This document shows, in pieces, positions 9,876-21,660 of a DNA stretch of 64,000 bases. The stretch is from Temnothorax longispinosus (lineage: Eukaryota > Arthropoda > Insecta > Hymenoptera > Formicidae): assembly GCF_030848805.1 (NCBI RefSeq), contig NC_092363.1:15284600-15348599 (forward strand), read 5' to 3'. The position numbers and the translations under genes are program-made. Under the pieces are notes generated by a model. That model saw only the letters and a list, made by a program, of their open reading frames with translations, made no database searches and had not been told where the DNA came from. Position 1 is the first letter of the stretch; each line of letters begins with the position of its first letter.

Positions 9876-11606
9876 GTAATGCTCAGAACTCTTCAGGAAT
9901 TTGTTAAATACGTTTAGAACTGCATGAAAAATATTTTACGAAGACCAGAACTATCGAATATCGACTAGCATCTCACCCTTATCTGTCTTAAAATGAGTTT
10001 TCCAGGCAGTATTAATTATTTGAAAAATAACACAACGCTGGTGGTGCCCAGAACTCTTTAGGAAATTGTTAAATACATTTAGAACTGCGCGAAAAATATT
10101 TTACGATCAGTAGAACTCTCGAATATCGTCCAGCATCTCACCTTTATTTGCATTAAAATGCGTTTTCCGGGCAGTATTAATTTTTTTGAAAACACAACGT
10201 TGATAGTGTCTAGAACTCTTTAAAAAATGCATAAATGTATTCATAATTATACAGAACTATGTTGGAAAAGCCAGAACTCTGAAAAATCGTTCAGTTTGAT
10301 ATATTTGTTACACTATATTCGTTAGTTTTTTACGTTATTTTAATCGATGTTTTTGGTTTTAAACTGCAGAACTCTTTATAGAACTCGTTTTTAACTGCAA
10401 ATCAAAATCTGATGAGATATAGTAAGGGAACTGCTGTAAGACAAATTAAGACGCAGCGTAAAGTTGTCGTCTTAGTCAATTTTGAATCAATTCTTTTGCT
10501 TTAATGGTCGGAAATATTTGTTTAACTCATAGAGAAACTCTAGAACTGTAAACAATTAGTGAGTTTCCACGCCAGCTTCATAGACATGGGATCAGATGGG
10601 TTTTGCAATTATAAATTATTTTCTACGGAGTTTAATCGTCAGAACTATTGACAGAATGTGTCTAGACTGGAGAACTCTATGGAATCTTACTCCTCCGTGA
10701 TCATGTATTCGAAATACGATGAGATGCTGTCAGGTGTTTTTGGAAGTTAGCATCTCATTTCTTAAAAATGCGATTTTAATAGTAAATTCATCAGAACTAT
10801 TGTTAAAAATTATCAGGAACTGTAGAACTATGCTGGATGCAAGTGAATTTGCAGTTTATTTGTGAGATGCTAACACTTGAGATGCTGTCTTCACACACGT
10901 GTTTTTTTTATAGGTTAGACGTTAGAACACAATATAGCACAATAGCACACAGTAGCGCGATCTGGAACATTTTCTTAAACTACAGCGTGTATTATTCCAT
11001 GATAAAAGCAAAAAATAAGAAACTTTGGAATATCTTTATTTTTTGTTTAAAAGTTTGTAATTTTGAAAAATTAATATTAAGTTGTGAACATAAAATGTAA
11101 ATAAGTAAATCGCGGCTGTATCAAATATACCCGATATGTTAATCAGTATATTATACCTGAAAAACATAATATATTGATTATTTATTAAAAATGTAATTTA
11201 TAATCGGATCTTCTAGCGCAAACGTCTTACACTATATAAAATTCAGAGTATCATAGACGTTTAATATAAAAGAGGTTTTACATTTATTTATTTCAAGAAA
11301 TTAACATGTACATAAGATATTAACAATAAGACCATTTTTTTTCATGGCTGTAAGTCTCCTATATGGGCTCCATTATTCTGGTGTCCTTTTGGGACTTACG
11401 TATTTCCAAATCCGCCACGATTGCAAATGGCGAACGGATGGAACTTAGAAAGTCTTTATCACAAATTAAATAAGATTAATCGCAGTGGTTGTTATATTAA
11501 TATTAGAGAGCTATTTCGTTAATATCTAAGTTCAGGTTTTCTGGTTTGCCCACAGAAACCGCGTAAATCGTTTCTGTCGACAGACCGAGATATATACGGA
11601 GGGTCT
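9876..11606 (-). repeat. Right inverted arm of the foldback element
   Basis: Inverted copy of the left arm, with AGAACT (the complement of AGTTCT) repeated throughout its inner part. The junction with the array shows a stray CTCGATAGTAATGCTC, as if the arm was joined by a break inside a unit. Confidence 0.8.
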
Positions 11607-12214
11607 CAAAAGATATAACTTCTAATCTTCGCTTCGTTCAATAGAAATCCTTCGAGACACGCAGTATAACCGTACGACACACTTCGGTGTCGTGAACTCG
11701 GTGCGTTTCAATGGTACACGTATCCTCTAGCGGATGTGAGTGTTCCTTTGTATTGGCTCGGAAATGTAGGTATTCCGCAGATCCGCTTTCGCCGATTCCT
11801 TTCCCTCGCCTCCCGTATGAGCGCCGGTGACGAAAGTTCTTATCGTCCATAAGGATAAGGATATGACCATTTGTACCTGTATCTGGCCGGACGTGGATAA
11901 TACGCGAACGCGTAGACCACTGCAACAGAGAGCACGGTTGCATGCAATAAAATATAAAATATACAATGACACACTTTTTCTTTTATTAACACACGTGATA
12001 GATATATTAATCTATCGTGAGATTTTCACGGGAATATAAACCAATCATTCTTTTCAACCTATCAAAAATAATTTATTTTATTAGAATGAAGAAGTTGAGT
12101 TAGGTCTTTAAGTATAGCTAAGCCTGCAAATGTCGCTTTAAAGTAACTTTTGTTTTTTGATTGCGAATAATTGCGATGTGATTTCGGAGAAAGCCTGTGA
12201 CAATATTTACCCTA
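11607..12214. other. Intergenic, no gene recognised
   Basis: Right flank of the foldback element. Moderately GC-rich up to about 11940, with overlapping open frames on both strands but no family resemblance. A plus-strand AATAAA lies near 11946. This could be a terminal exon or UTR of the candidate plus-strand unit at 3.3 kb, but nothing proves it. Confidence 0.3.
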
Positions 12215-12220
12215 TTTATT
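12215..12220 (-). terminator. Possible polyadenylation signal of the secreted-protein gene
   Basis: AATAAA on the minus strand, 250 bp after the stop codon at 12470. Position and sequence are suitable; the cleavage site is not shown. Confidence 0.35.
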
Positions 12221-12469
12221 TTGTTTGCCTATCTTTCCGTGAAATTACATGTTTCATATACCATATTATGTATAATTGTCAGGAAAGTAGATATTTAATT
12301 TTTTTTACACATTCGGGATTGAAATACATTGGTTTATGCACTTTCCATTCTAGTATTTGGGAGATAGACGTATTCTTTTGAAAAATATTCGTTGTATTCG
12401 ACAAGAAACTTTTAGAAAGTATTCACACGCCTATTATATTCATCGCCGACGTCGTTACTTGCCTCGACC

Positions 12470-13359
12470 TTATAGCCGATGGAGCCTCTGCAACGACGCG
12501 TATCGCGCGAGTCGTTTGGCGAACGCCCGCCTCTGGACGTTCCTCTTACGGAAATGTTCCAACGTGCCGAGAGCCGAGGTCGGTACCAATGATCCTTGGC
12601 TCTGCCAATAGTAAGTCGACGGCATCGGGTTCAAAAGCGGTACTTTCAGCGGGCCGCCCAAGCTGCCGTGAAGGTGGTCCGTGAATTGATGTTGCCCGCG
12701 AAAGTCCAAGTGTGGCTGCAACTTGGGCAGATTGAAGGCATCTGAATCGCCCAGGAGGGATATTTTCAAGGGCGCGATTTGCGGTTCGGTATCCACGGAC
12801 AGACTCGCGTATACCGACGTACCGCCGTCGTCGTCGTGCGGCAGCTTGGGCGGATCCAGCAGAGAACTATGCGGATTTGGATACTGAATCTGCTGCAGCG
12901 GCGGGTACTCCACGTTCGGCTGGATCGACAGGGTTTGGTCCAGGCCTATATTTGAGAAGTGATGATGCGACGTGGTCTGCGGTAGTTCGGGCCGTTGGTA
13001 AGCGCCGTCTTGAGCGGCAGGATAATTCTGCTCGTAATTATGCGTCGGATTGTTATGGTTCGCGGGATAGTGACCAGGTATATTGTAAGTCGGATGCTGG
13101 GCGGGAGGGTGAGAGCCCACGTGGTTGTGGTTGTTATTGAGGCTGTCCTGGCCAGCCACGGTTTGATCCTTCGAGCCGATGCTACCTTTTGGCACGCTAT
13201 TTAACAGATTCTTGATGACGGAGCTCTTAGTGGGTTCAATGAAACTCTCCGCCGGTCCCTCCTGCACTGCCGCGTTTGTATGTTGATCGTTGTGCTTGTC
13301 CAGGTCAGATTTCGTCACGATCAGCAGGCCGCCCTGACCATTGTCTGTGAACGTGACGT
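12470..13359 (-). CDS. Secreted-protein gene last exon
   Basis: 890 bp to the TAA at 12470-12472. The acceptor GACTGACAG|ACGTC was chosen because it fits the incoming phase; the frame is open further upstream. The protein is low in complexity (NNNHNH, HPPAQHP and repeated Pro-Gln-Tyr). Near the end it has FRKRNVQRRAFAKRLARY, with several dibasic sites. Confidence 0.75.
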
Positions 13360-16300
13360 CTGTCAGTCTCGTCGACAAATTTATTCGGTGCTTTAAAGTA
13401 TTAGGTACAAGTTCGTTAGTCGAGTAGGAGCATAAAAGCAGGTACTGTCGAGATCGATTAGCACGTTGTTGCGTATGTGCCGAGTGTACTGTAACGTGTC
13501 CGTTGAGCAAGTGCGAAGTGTGAACAACATGACAAGTCCTGGTTCTAGTTTCGCACATTCAATACACGGATGGATACACTTACACATATTTGCAGGGGAC
13601 TATCACAGGGTTTAATTGTCACAATTCACAATACGGTGTAGTGCGTTTGTATTGCGCTAAATTCTAGACAAGTGAATTTTGGATGTGGTACAGTGACAAC
13701 GTGGAACAATCTCTTTATTTTTTGATTACAGAGTATCCCAAATATTCGATATAATCACCGTATACCGTTTTACCAAGTAATACGCTGATGATTTCGATAT
13801 ATTTTTTAACGATATTTTACGCAGGCACATATACGTATAAAATTAACAGAAATTGAAGAAGTATGTCAGGAAACAGGCTTTACCGTAGCCTCCTGCCTCT
13901 CGCCAACTTTCGGGGAAAGTGAAAGGTCGCATGCTGATACATTCATGGGAAAACATTGGTGGATCGTGAAACGAGTTCTTCCGGGAGAAGAACGAAGAAC
14001 ATTCACATTCACTGCGTCATTTAACGATGATGACGTGCGATACGAAAAGGGAAATTCGGGCGTCATTAAGCGAATCACATTACATGTTTCAAGAAAAAAT
14101 CGAAAGCGTCGGTATTCGATAAAAGATCAAAGATATTATAACTGTTGTCAGATTACATCGACATTTGACAGTAAAATTTATTCGTGAAAGCGATATTCGT
14201 GCGTCATTCTTTTAATGAATTAAGAAATATAATACCTTCCGTAGTTTAATCGTTTCGAAAATTCGAAGAGAAACTAAATACTTTTTAAAATAATTTTCCT
14301 TTTGCTCCATATCGAAGCTGTTCTCTTTCCTCAAATAATTGCTTAATTAATGCAATGTCGGAAATATTAGATGAAAGCGGTTATACTTATCAAGTCTTCA
14401 TCAACGCGTAATAATTACTGTGAGTTAATTGCTGGTATCTTAGAAAAGCACGAAGATACAGGAACGGAATATAACCCAAGGTATTTTGCAACGTTATAAT
14501 TACATGTATAAATGTGAAACCTACCGTCTGATGCCGGCAATCCGTAGGTTCCGTGTGCAGAAAAGTCAGCGGGCACTTCGGAAAAATCACTCGGCGGTGC
14601 CCCTGAATAACTATGTTCATGTCCTGTAATTTCGAAAGAAAGCAATTGATAAAACCCTGAGAAGAAATAGAGATCTTACTTCTAATGAGATTAATCTAAT
14701 AATTATACATCAACAGTAATACAATGTAATGTGTGCGCGCTAAAAAACTTCATCGTACACGATGCCGATCTATTTCGAACCTCTTTTATCGATTATAACA
14801 TTATAATATTATAACATTAGATTGTTATCGCTTCTTGAACGGATTTGAGAAAAGCGAATAATACTCGGTTAGGCCTCGGATGCGTGATTACCGTGAATAT
14901 CCGGCTTCACGGATAATCAGTCGGTTCGTAAATACTAAAATAACTTTCTATAGGCTGCTATTTCTCGATATAAAATTACATCTTTGATCGATTTCCACGT
15001 CTAATCGGTTGAATATGGCGTACACATAGGTGAGCGTACAATAGAAAGTAAATGCGTCAAGTTTTTAGCATGTGTAACATTTGTAATTTGCGTGTGTATG
15101 CAACTTAGTTTTTTAATAGCTTTCTAATCGATCATATCGTAATAATAGCATCGAAAAATTCGACAAATTCTGCTCGGTGAAGATTATATTTTACCTATAT
15201 GTTGAACCGGTGGATGACCATAGTAAGGTTCTGGATAAGGTTTCGATTGCGTGCTGGCCACCAGGTGTTTACCGAAGGACGTGATAGCATCCCCTGCTTT
15301 AGCGACAACTTTGCCTTTGCCCGATAGTAGGTAGCCACCTCCTTTTACTAGTTGTCCTTTGAGAGCCAACACACCGCCACTTATTGCCTTGAGAGCTTGG
15401 AACAACGTGCTAAAAATCGCCTTTTTGAAGTCCCATGTGCTGAGTGGCTTCTCCTCGTACTGAAGAAATAACGAGATTAATGTTAAATTATATTACAAAA
15501 TTAGATTGTAATTTATTGCGTAACAAAATAACTTAACTTTGAAATAGCGGAAATGATATATCTTTTTCACTTCTTTCTACACCGACATTTTTCCACTTAT
15601 TTTCTAATTAATGTCGTATTAAATTGCTCGTTACTCAGCATAACAGCTTGTTTAACGCGAGATGCCGCGATTTTCATCTCGCAGAGTCATTTACTTTAAT
15701 TGCTGCGCGGAATATATCGCGATAAAGAGAAAAATCTTAACGATGATCATAAAGCAATTAAGAGCGTAGATAATGAAAAGGTAAACGGTAGACGGAACCA
15801 GTTAGAATTTCGCTCCTTTGCGGCAATGTGGATGACCTACATCATGTTTCCAGCATAAACAACTTTTCTTTTTTGCAACTGCAGAGAATATTAATTAATC
15901 AGTTTGTCTCTTTCTTCTAAATTTAACGTAAAAATCTATATTTCTCTGTGTTACTATTTTTCTATTTTTGATAACGTTTCTATTCGCATTAAAATTTAAA
16001 TGAACTCCATTCAAATAAACGAGAACGCAAGATACGCGACATCCGCCTTGTACGTGAATAAAAGTATCGATTACCGAATAAGCATGATGTTCCACCGTAG
16101 GTGCACCGTATACCGGTTTGTACGCCGATTCGCTGCTACCCGCTGATGCTTTCGCCGCGGATCCACTTGATGCACTCGCGACTCCAGATAACACTCCACC
16201 TGCTATGCTGGTTAAAAGACCGGCGGATCCGAGATCGAAACCTCTCTTTATCCTGTCCTGCATCAGCGCGGCGTATCTCGGATCGGCAATAACGTCGATT

Positions 16301-18624
16301 ATCAGTTTATCGTTGTCAGTCCGCTTTGTCGCGTCCGCTTCCGTTTGTTCAGGCAGAGCCTCAGACATCTCCCAAGACACATTTTGATCTGCATCGCTTT
16401 TCGTCCCATCTAACTGATTATGATCCACGGAAGACTTCCATGTCTCCAACAAACTTAAGAATTCGGATTCTCGATCTTCCGCGGTTCTTCGATACGGTGC
16501 TAATCGCTCTAGCTGTTCCGCGGCGCTCTTCAGCAACGTCTCCTGATCGCTCTCCGTAATTTCTGATCGAGCCACGATTATCGAGCACCACGTTACCATC
16601 AAGAATTCTGATAGCTGAAACGCACGATAAAATGATAAATGCAGAGAATTACAATCGATCCGTAAATTCTTTGGGTATCGAGATTTTTTGTTATATTAAA
16701 TACAAGAAAAAATTGTTAAACAAATTCATTCTTTTCTACAAGCTTTTTTGTTATTAAGATAAGAAGGGCCAATAACCGAACATTATTTTGTTATTATTAA
16801 TTCTGATAGAGTATGATGATATCAGACTAACGATCGAATTCCGCTGAGTTCATAAACGATATAATATTGTGGTTTGGGGAAGTCTGTTTGATTCGTTAAG
16901 CGTCGTTAACTTTTTACCACGGTGCATTTTGAGGGTCGAGTGTTGATTTCCGAATTGCTCGAGCGTAGAGCGCATCGACGCGAGCGTAGCAAGTAGAGCG
17001 ATGTTGGGTGAAAGTCACGCGACTACCGGCAATTCGAAGTGCGCTTCACCACGCGGCTCGCCATTTGCCATACATGACTTGAGGCAACAACAGCCTATCT
17101 CGCGAATACCGATGATTTCACGCAGATACCGCAAGACAACTCAAATTAAACTATTGCTAATTAGCGATAAGATTAAAGTTGCGCAATCTGTCTCTCTTGA
17201 CGGAACAAGAGTTGTGTCTTCCGGGTTTTAGCATCGCGTTTCTCTCGTGAATGAGGTCGTTAATCTATTAGAGCAAAGGGAACAAAAACGAGAACAATTC
17301 CGAATTATAAGGCAGACAAACATAATAGAATTGACGAAATTGAATAATCTGCGATTTCGTCGCGGAGAATCGTTTCACTTGAACGAGCGAGAGTGATCAT
17401 CGTAACCTTGATCTTGCATGTGTAGAATCATCGCTGACCTAGTTCGCCTACGATCGTTTGCTGCGCGAATTTCTTGGCGATTTCTAAAAAAACGGTATAG
17501 CAAATGGTCGCTAATAAAAATTTCTGACTTCCGTAGGGCAAAATTGAGCCTTTTGAATGACAGCTGTTTTCATAAAATAGAAAGATGAAATAAGACAAAT
17601 TTTCGGTGCAAAGTTTTTGTAGTCACGTGTGAATTTTTTGCCACTCGACTCGCTTGGATTATATCATTCATTTGTCAACTTTTTTACCTTCCGTCCTGTG
17701 TCGGATATGCATAACAACTGGAAAGTGATCTAATTAGAAAATAAATCACAGAAGAAGATATGAAAGCAGCCATAAGTGCGAAAACTAAACTTTCCAGTAC
17801 TTTCGTAATGTATTTATTCTAAGGCATTTCCGAAGTGGATAAAAAAATTTTCGTGGAAAATTTTTATCTTTCTCTTTGCAAATAAAGGCTTGGAGCTAGA
17901 AAGATTAAGCACACATGTTGAGATGTTGAGATTTGTTTAACGAACAATCAGAGAGAAATCAGACAGATGGAATACAAGCAATAGACATATATATGCAATG
18001 TGCTTAGGATCAACATTGCGAATTATAATAAACAAAATAACTTGCGTAATATATTGCGTAGAGTTTGCCATTTTGTAGAAAGTAACAAAAAAGTGGATTT
18101 CAATAAACATCACGTTAACGCTGCAGTAATTATTTCTTCACGGTTTGCAACTTTCGTAGCCGAAGGCTATAGAACTATTCCGCATAAATTTCTTCATTGT
18201 TACAAGTGTGAAACTCGCGAGTACACTGGAAGAAAGGTTACGGTCAGACTTTATAGAACTTTCACGTGGATGAGAAGCAAGGCGCCTTGCTGGTAATTGG
18301 CGTGAAATTCGCTGATAACAAACAATTAATGGTCAGAGAAGAAGAAAAAGAAGAAGAGGCGCAAGATCTCATTAATAATTCAAAGATTATTGGCACTTTT
18401 CAGTTGCTTGCTGCAAGATTTGCAGTCTTTGCTATAACGAGAAAAGTATAAAATCGCGAAAGATTAGCAAACAACTATCATCGCGTGAATTAATATAATA
18501 TTAAAAGTTGCGAATGTCGAAGCTCCTTTCAGTTGACGCTTAAGTATTAAAGCACTTCACACGTGTTCACACAAAGATAGATGAACAGAACGATGCATGA
18601 GAACTGTGAAGCGCGTACCTTCAT
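12470..18624 (-). CDS. Predicted secreted protein of 599 residues, family unknown
   Basis: Five exons join in phase to exactly 600 codons including the stop: 18619-18624, 16075-16614, 15195-15459, 14525-14623 and 12470-13359. The first exon gives only Met-Lys; spliced to exon 2 it makes MKLSEFLMVTWCSIIVARS, a good signal peptide. Then come an acidic region with one sequon (N80-V-S), a basic RIKR site (residues 123-126) before a Gly/Ala/Ser-rich hydrophobic stretch, and a second Gly/Ala-rich amphipathic stretch around residues 190-245. The last half is rich in His, Pro, Asn and Gln, and ends in a very basic tail. This suggests an extracellular or cuticle-type protein, possibly processed at basic sites. 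I do not recognise the family. Confidence 0.75.
13360..14524 (-). other. Intron 4 of the secreted-protein gene
   Basis: About 1.2 kb of mostly AT-rich sequence between exons 4 and 5. I see no second gene or repeat of note. Confidence 0.6.
14525..14623 (-). CDS. Secreted-protein gene exon 4
   Basis: 99 bp, acceptor AAATTACAG|GACATG, donor GACG|GTAGGT. It encodes GHEHSYSGAPPSDFSEVP and ends GLPASD plus one base. Confidence 0.7.
15195..15459 (-). CDS. Secreted-protein gene exon 3
   Basis: 265 bp, acceptor ATTTCTTCAG|TACGAG, donor ATAG|GTAAAA. It encodes YEEKPLSTWDFKKAIF, then a Gly/Ala/Lys-rich amphipathic stretch (ALKAISGGVLALKGQLVKGG), then a Pro/Tyr-rich end. Ends in phase 1. Confidence 0.78.
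16075..16614 (-). CDS. Secreted-protein gene exon 2
   Basis: 540 bp, phase 0 at both ends, acceptor GCGTTTCAG|CTATC and donor TATTCG|GTAATC. It supplies the signal-peptide core (EFLMVTWCSIIVA), the acidic region, the RIKR site and the LGSAGLLTSIAGGVLSGVA hydrophobic stretch. The exon frame stays open past the donor, but later sequence looks intronic. Confidence 0.78.
16615..18618 (-). other. Intron 1 of the secreted-protein gene
   Basis: About 2 kb of AT-rich sequence between the two-codon first exon and exon 2. The somewhat GC-rich stretch at 16900-17240 has a short plus-strand open frame without family resemblance. No nested gene seen. Confidence 0.55.
18619..18624 (-). CDS. Secreted-protein gene exon 1 (coding part)
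   Basis: ATG AAG followed by the donor GTACGC. Chosen because the phase-0 join to the exon at 16614 completes a signal peptide, and a TATA box lies at a suitable distance upstream. Confidence 0.65.
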
Positions 18625-18707
18625 ACTTGACTTTCACAGTATAACGGTGAAATGATCACAGCACTCTCACTAAACCCACTAACCATCGCTATGAAATATA
18701 TCCTCTC

Positions 18708-18713
18708 TTTATA
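18708..18713 (-). promoter_or_regulatory. TATA box of the secreted-protein gene
   Basis: TATAAA on the minus strand (CAGTATAAAGAGAGG), 84 bp upstream of the ATG at 18624. Transcription would start about 30 bp downstream, giving a 5' leader of roughly 50-60 bases. Confidence 0.5.
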
Positions 18714-18719
18714 CTGACT

Positions 18720-20348
18720 CCCACTTTGCCGATGATCAAGAAAGTGGCATCAGTGGCATTCACCTTGCCGGGTTGCGTCTGCCAAAATTCGTGCGGTTAC
18801 GTTGCAACGCGTGAGATTGCTTTACGAATGACAATTAAGCAGAATTTTATTTCACTTCGTATGTATAATCGACATCATTAAACAAATAATTAAAGGAAAT
18901 TTCGATGTAAAATCATAATGCTCCGATTTTAACTCAATATTTTTTTTTATATTATCGATTTAATTTTATATTAGATCGCAAGCTTGTCCACGCTGTCGTA
19001 CAAATAGAATTCGAAAAAGTTAAAATTAAAAGTATATTTTGTAGAATAATAGCGAAAGTATTTTGCATTTCCAATTTTTTTTGTTTGGTGACCAAATGAG
19101 TGTCTCATTAAAATATGTGATTTCGATCATTATAATATATTTTAGAATTTTTATATATTAATGTGTTAGTATTTTTAATAAGTATGACCTAGTAGCAACG
19201 AGACAAATAAAATCACATAACTCTCTGAACGTAATAATGCGTTTTAAAAATATGTCGTAAGCTGAAGATGCAACGATACGATAAAATGATACGGATATCC
19301 GTTAGCTTTTTATCGTGTCGCATTGTCAAGTGTTGCATCGTGGAACCGCTCATTTACTTTCTTCGATTTCCATCGCGTTAACTTAAACCTGTCACGAATG
19401 CAGACCGAAATTCGCGACGCTGAATGCAATTACGCGTTAGGTGCACACTGCGATCAGATGCGTCGTAGAAAGGCGGAAAAGGAAGAATTCGGGATATCGT
19501 TTTTGACGAAATTCGTGAGTCGAATCACGCGAACGAAAGTCTCCGGATGAAACCCGCGTTGTCTCTTTAGAATATCGATCTTGCTCATTAAGTAACACGC
19601 TCGTCTTCGTTTCTTCGCGTTTGTCATAGACACGTATACAGAATGTAACAAATTAGCAACGAGTATACAAGTATTTGTTGTACATAACTAAAAACTATAT
19701 AGGTAATAATCGAGACGACATGATATTTATATTTTTCATATTTATTTCAATTGTAAATTAATTATTTAATAATTACATGTAAATTTGATACATAACTCTT
19801 ACCTTTGGTCGTATATCGTCCACTGAATGAAACCAAAACCATTACAGCGTGATGGCCCCTTTGTCTCCATTGTCTTTCCGACGATATCGAGTAGAAAGTA
19901 TGTCGTTAACGGACGTCGATTTATATTTCGATTGTAATTCGCGGGGGACGAGGGAGGAGTCGATTAACCGCAGATATAATTCACGAGTTGTATTTTATGT
20001 CCCGCGTAATAACAAGATGATTACCATCAATTGTGATCTGTGCAACTGTAACGACTGACGGAGCTTCACTCGCGTTTCCTGACGTTTCCTCTTTCTGGAC
20101 GTTGAATTCACAATCACGAATAATCAATTTTGCTGCTCAATTATTATATAAGTTGCGATCGTGTTTCAACTGATATTTATATCTGAAAATGCGTAAAATA
20201 ATAAATAATGTTCATTTCAAGACCAGTTTCGTATTAATATCTAATATAGAATAATAAATTCATGATAATTTTTGTTAATTAGATTCGGGATGATTGCAAC
20301 TTTTTTCTTTAATTTTTTAATTTCTGTTTACACTTCTTAATTCGTAGA
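18720..20348. other. Intergenic, nothing recognised
   Basis: AT-rich sequence with short unremarkable open frames on both strands. I see no RNA gene or clear repeat. Confidence 0.5.
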
Positions 20349-20654
20349 AAATAGTAAATTATAACGGGGGTGGCTGTGTGGTCTAGTGGTAGAGCGCCAG
20401 ACTCGTAACCTGAGGAACCAGGTTCGAGTCCACTAGAGCCATGTAAGCATGGAATGTTTTCCCGATAGCTGCGCCCCTCCGTGCAAGATAGGCTCTTGTG
20501 CGGAGAAAACTGGGCCCCGTCTTTCGGAAAGAGACGTTAAGCCGTTGGTCCAAAGGGTTAAAGTGAGAGGGGAAGGATAGTATTGGTAGTAGATTGCGAA
20601 CCCTACGGGGGTATGCAATATTTTACGAAAAAAAAAAATAGTAAATTATAACGG
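20349..20654 (+). mobile_element. tRNA-derived SINE with 19-bp target-site duplication
   Basis: The head resembles a tRNA with a CGT (threonine) anticodon loop. It has a consensus A box (TGGTCTAGTGG, about 20379) and B box (GGTTCGAGTCC), so internal RNA polymerase III control is expected. The body contains GGAAAGAGACGTTAAGCCGT and TTGGTCC, a segment typical of insect SINE bodies, and the element ends in an A-run. AAATAGTAAATTATAACGG flanks it at 20349-20367 and 20636-20654 as a perfect direct repeat, the mark of L1-type target-primed insertion. The acceptor-stem 3' side is disrupted, so it is not a working tRNA gene. Confidence 0.92.
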
Positions 20655-21349
20655 TAACAATAAAAATGAGATTCTTAATCAAGTATAACTCGAAAGTTGA
20701 TAACATAGGATATTCACTCATATAACATACTAGATTTAAAGGTTTTTTCTGGTCTTTCGTAATATTTATTGCGAGATGTGTTGCCACTTACCTAGTCGTT
20801 TCGTTCAAACTTGACAACGATAGCTCTTCGTGAATCGATATTTAGATCTGTAGTAATAGCAAATTGCTATCAGAGGAACAAACACTCCAATCAATCCGTC
20901 ATCATTTTCCCTTTACCTCTACATCATATTTTCCTCTCGAATGTAACGTGCATAAAATTTTGATCCTATTATCCCTTGAATCTCTCTTCTATCATCTGAG
21001 TGTAATATAAAAAAATCAATGATAGAACAACGACAAAAATAATAAATATGTATAATTACCATTAAAGTAACAAAAATGAAGAATAATTTTTTTGATCTAG
21101 AGTTATGTTCTAAACATTATAGGTATATAGTTTTTATGATCTGTTTTTAACGATATCGTTAAACAAATTGCTGATAGTAAGAAAGAAAAAAGAAATTGTA
21201 AGGGCAGTACGGGGAAGCCGGACATAATGAGGCAAATATAAGTAAAATGCATATTGGCATAGTGAAAATATGTAATAAACATATTTTATGCAATATATAT
21301 GAAAACTTATAGATACACAACACAGTTTCGTCACCACCGGTATCACCGC
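20655..21349. other. Intergenic, nothing recognised
   Basis: AT-rich sequence to the right of the SINE. No convincing exon or repeat. Confidence 0.45.
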
Positions 21350-21660
21350 CACTCCCAGCGCCTGCTCCACCGCTAATCAACAATCGTTTTCATTTGATCA
21401 AATCTGCAAATTCACAACTTACACAATAATACAGATACGACGTTAATAGAATAACACTTGATCCGCAAGTATTATAATTCAATATTTAAAACAGTGTGAC
21501 AGAGTGTACTTTGATCAATTTTGTCATTTCTTGAAACCTAAATAATGTTAAATTGTTACGATTATAATTTACAGTTTTATGAAAAACAGAATACAAAATG
21601 AATAAAATTAAAATCAAATGATGATAAATTAATTTTGATTTTTTACTGAAAATCAGCTAC

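Larger units (their letters stand above)
4259..11606. mobile_element. 7.3-kb foldback (palindromic) element with an internal tandem array
   Basis: The tips AGACCCTCCG (4259) and CGGAGGGTCT (11606) are inverted copies. The two arms, about 4259-5990 and 9876-11606, match along their whole length with only scattered single-base differences seen by eye. Between them lies a tandem array in the orientation of the left arm. No transposase-like protein is encoded; an 87-codon frame appears once per arm, differing at one residue, and resembles nothing I know. Long inverted arms with internal repeats recall foldback elements such as Drosophila FB or the P-superfamily Galileo, but the superfamily is unproven. 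No target-site duplication could be fixed. Confidence 0.8.

Noticed and set aside
4257..11611. Target-site duplication around the foldback element
   Set aside because: Flanks read ...CACTAAA on the left and CAAAAGAT on the right. Short A-rich similarity is not enough to call a duplication, and the stray fragment at 4189-4256 confuses the left edge.
20381..20445. A tRNA-Thr (CGT) gene
   Set aside because: The A and B boxes and anticodon loop are good, but the 3' acceptor strand does not pair with the 5' one. The sequence continues into a SINE body with an A-tail and target duplication, so it is the head of a SINE.
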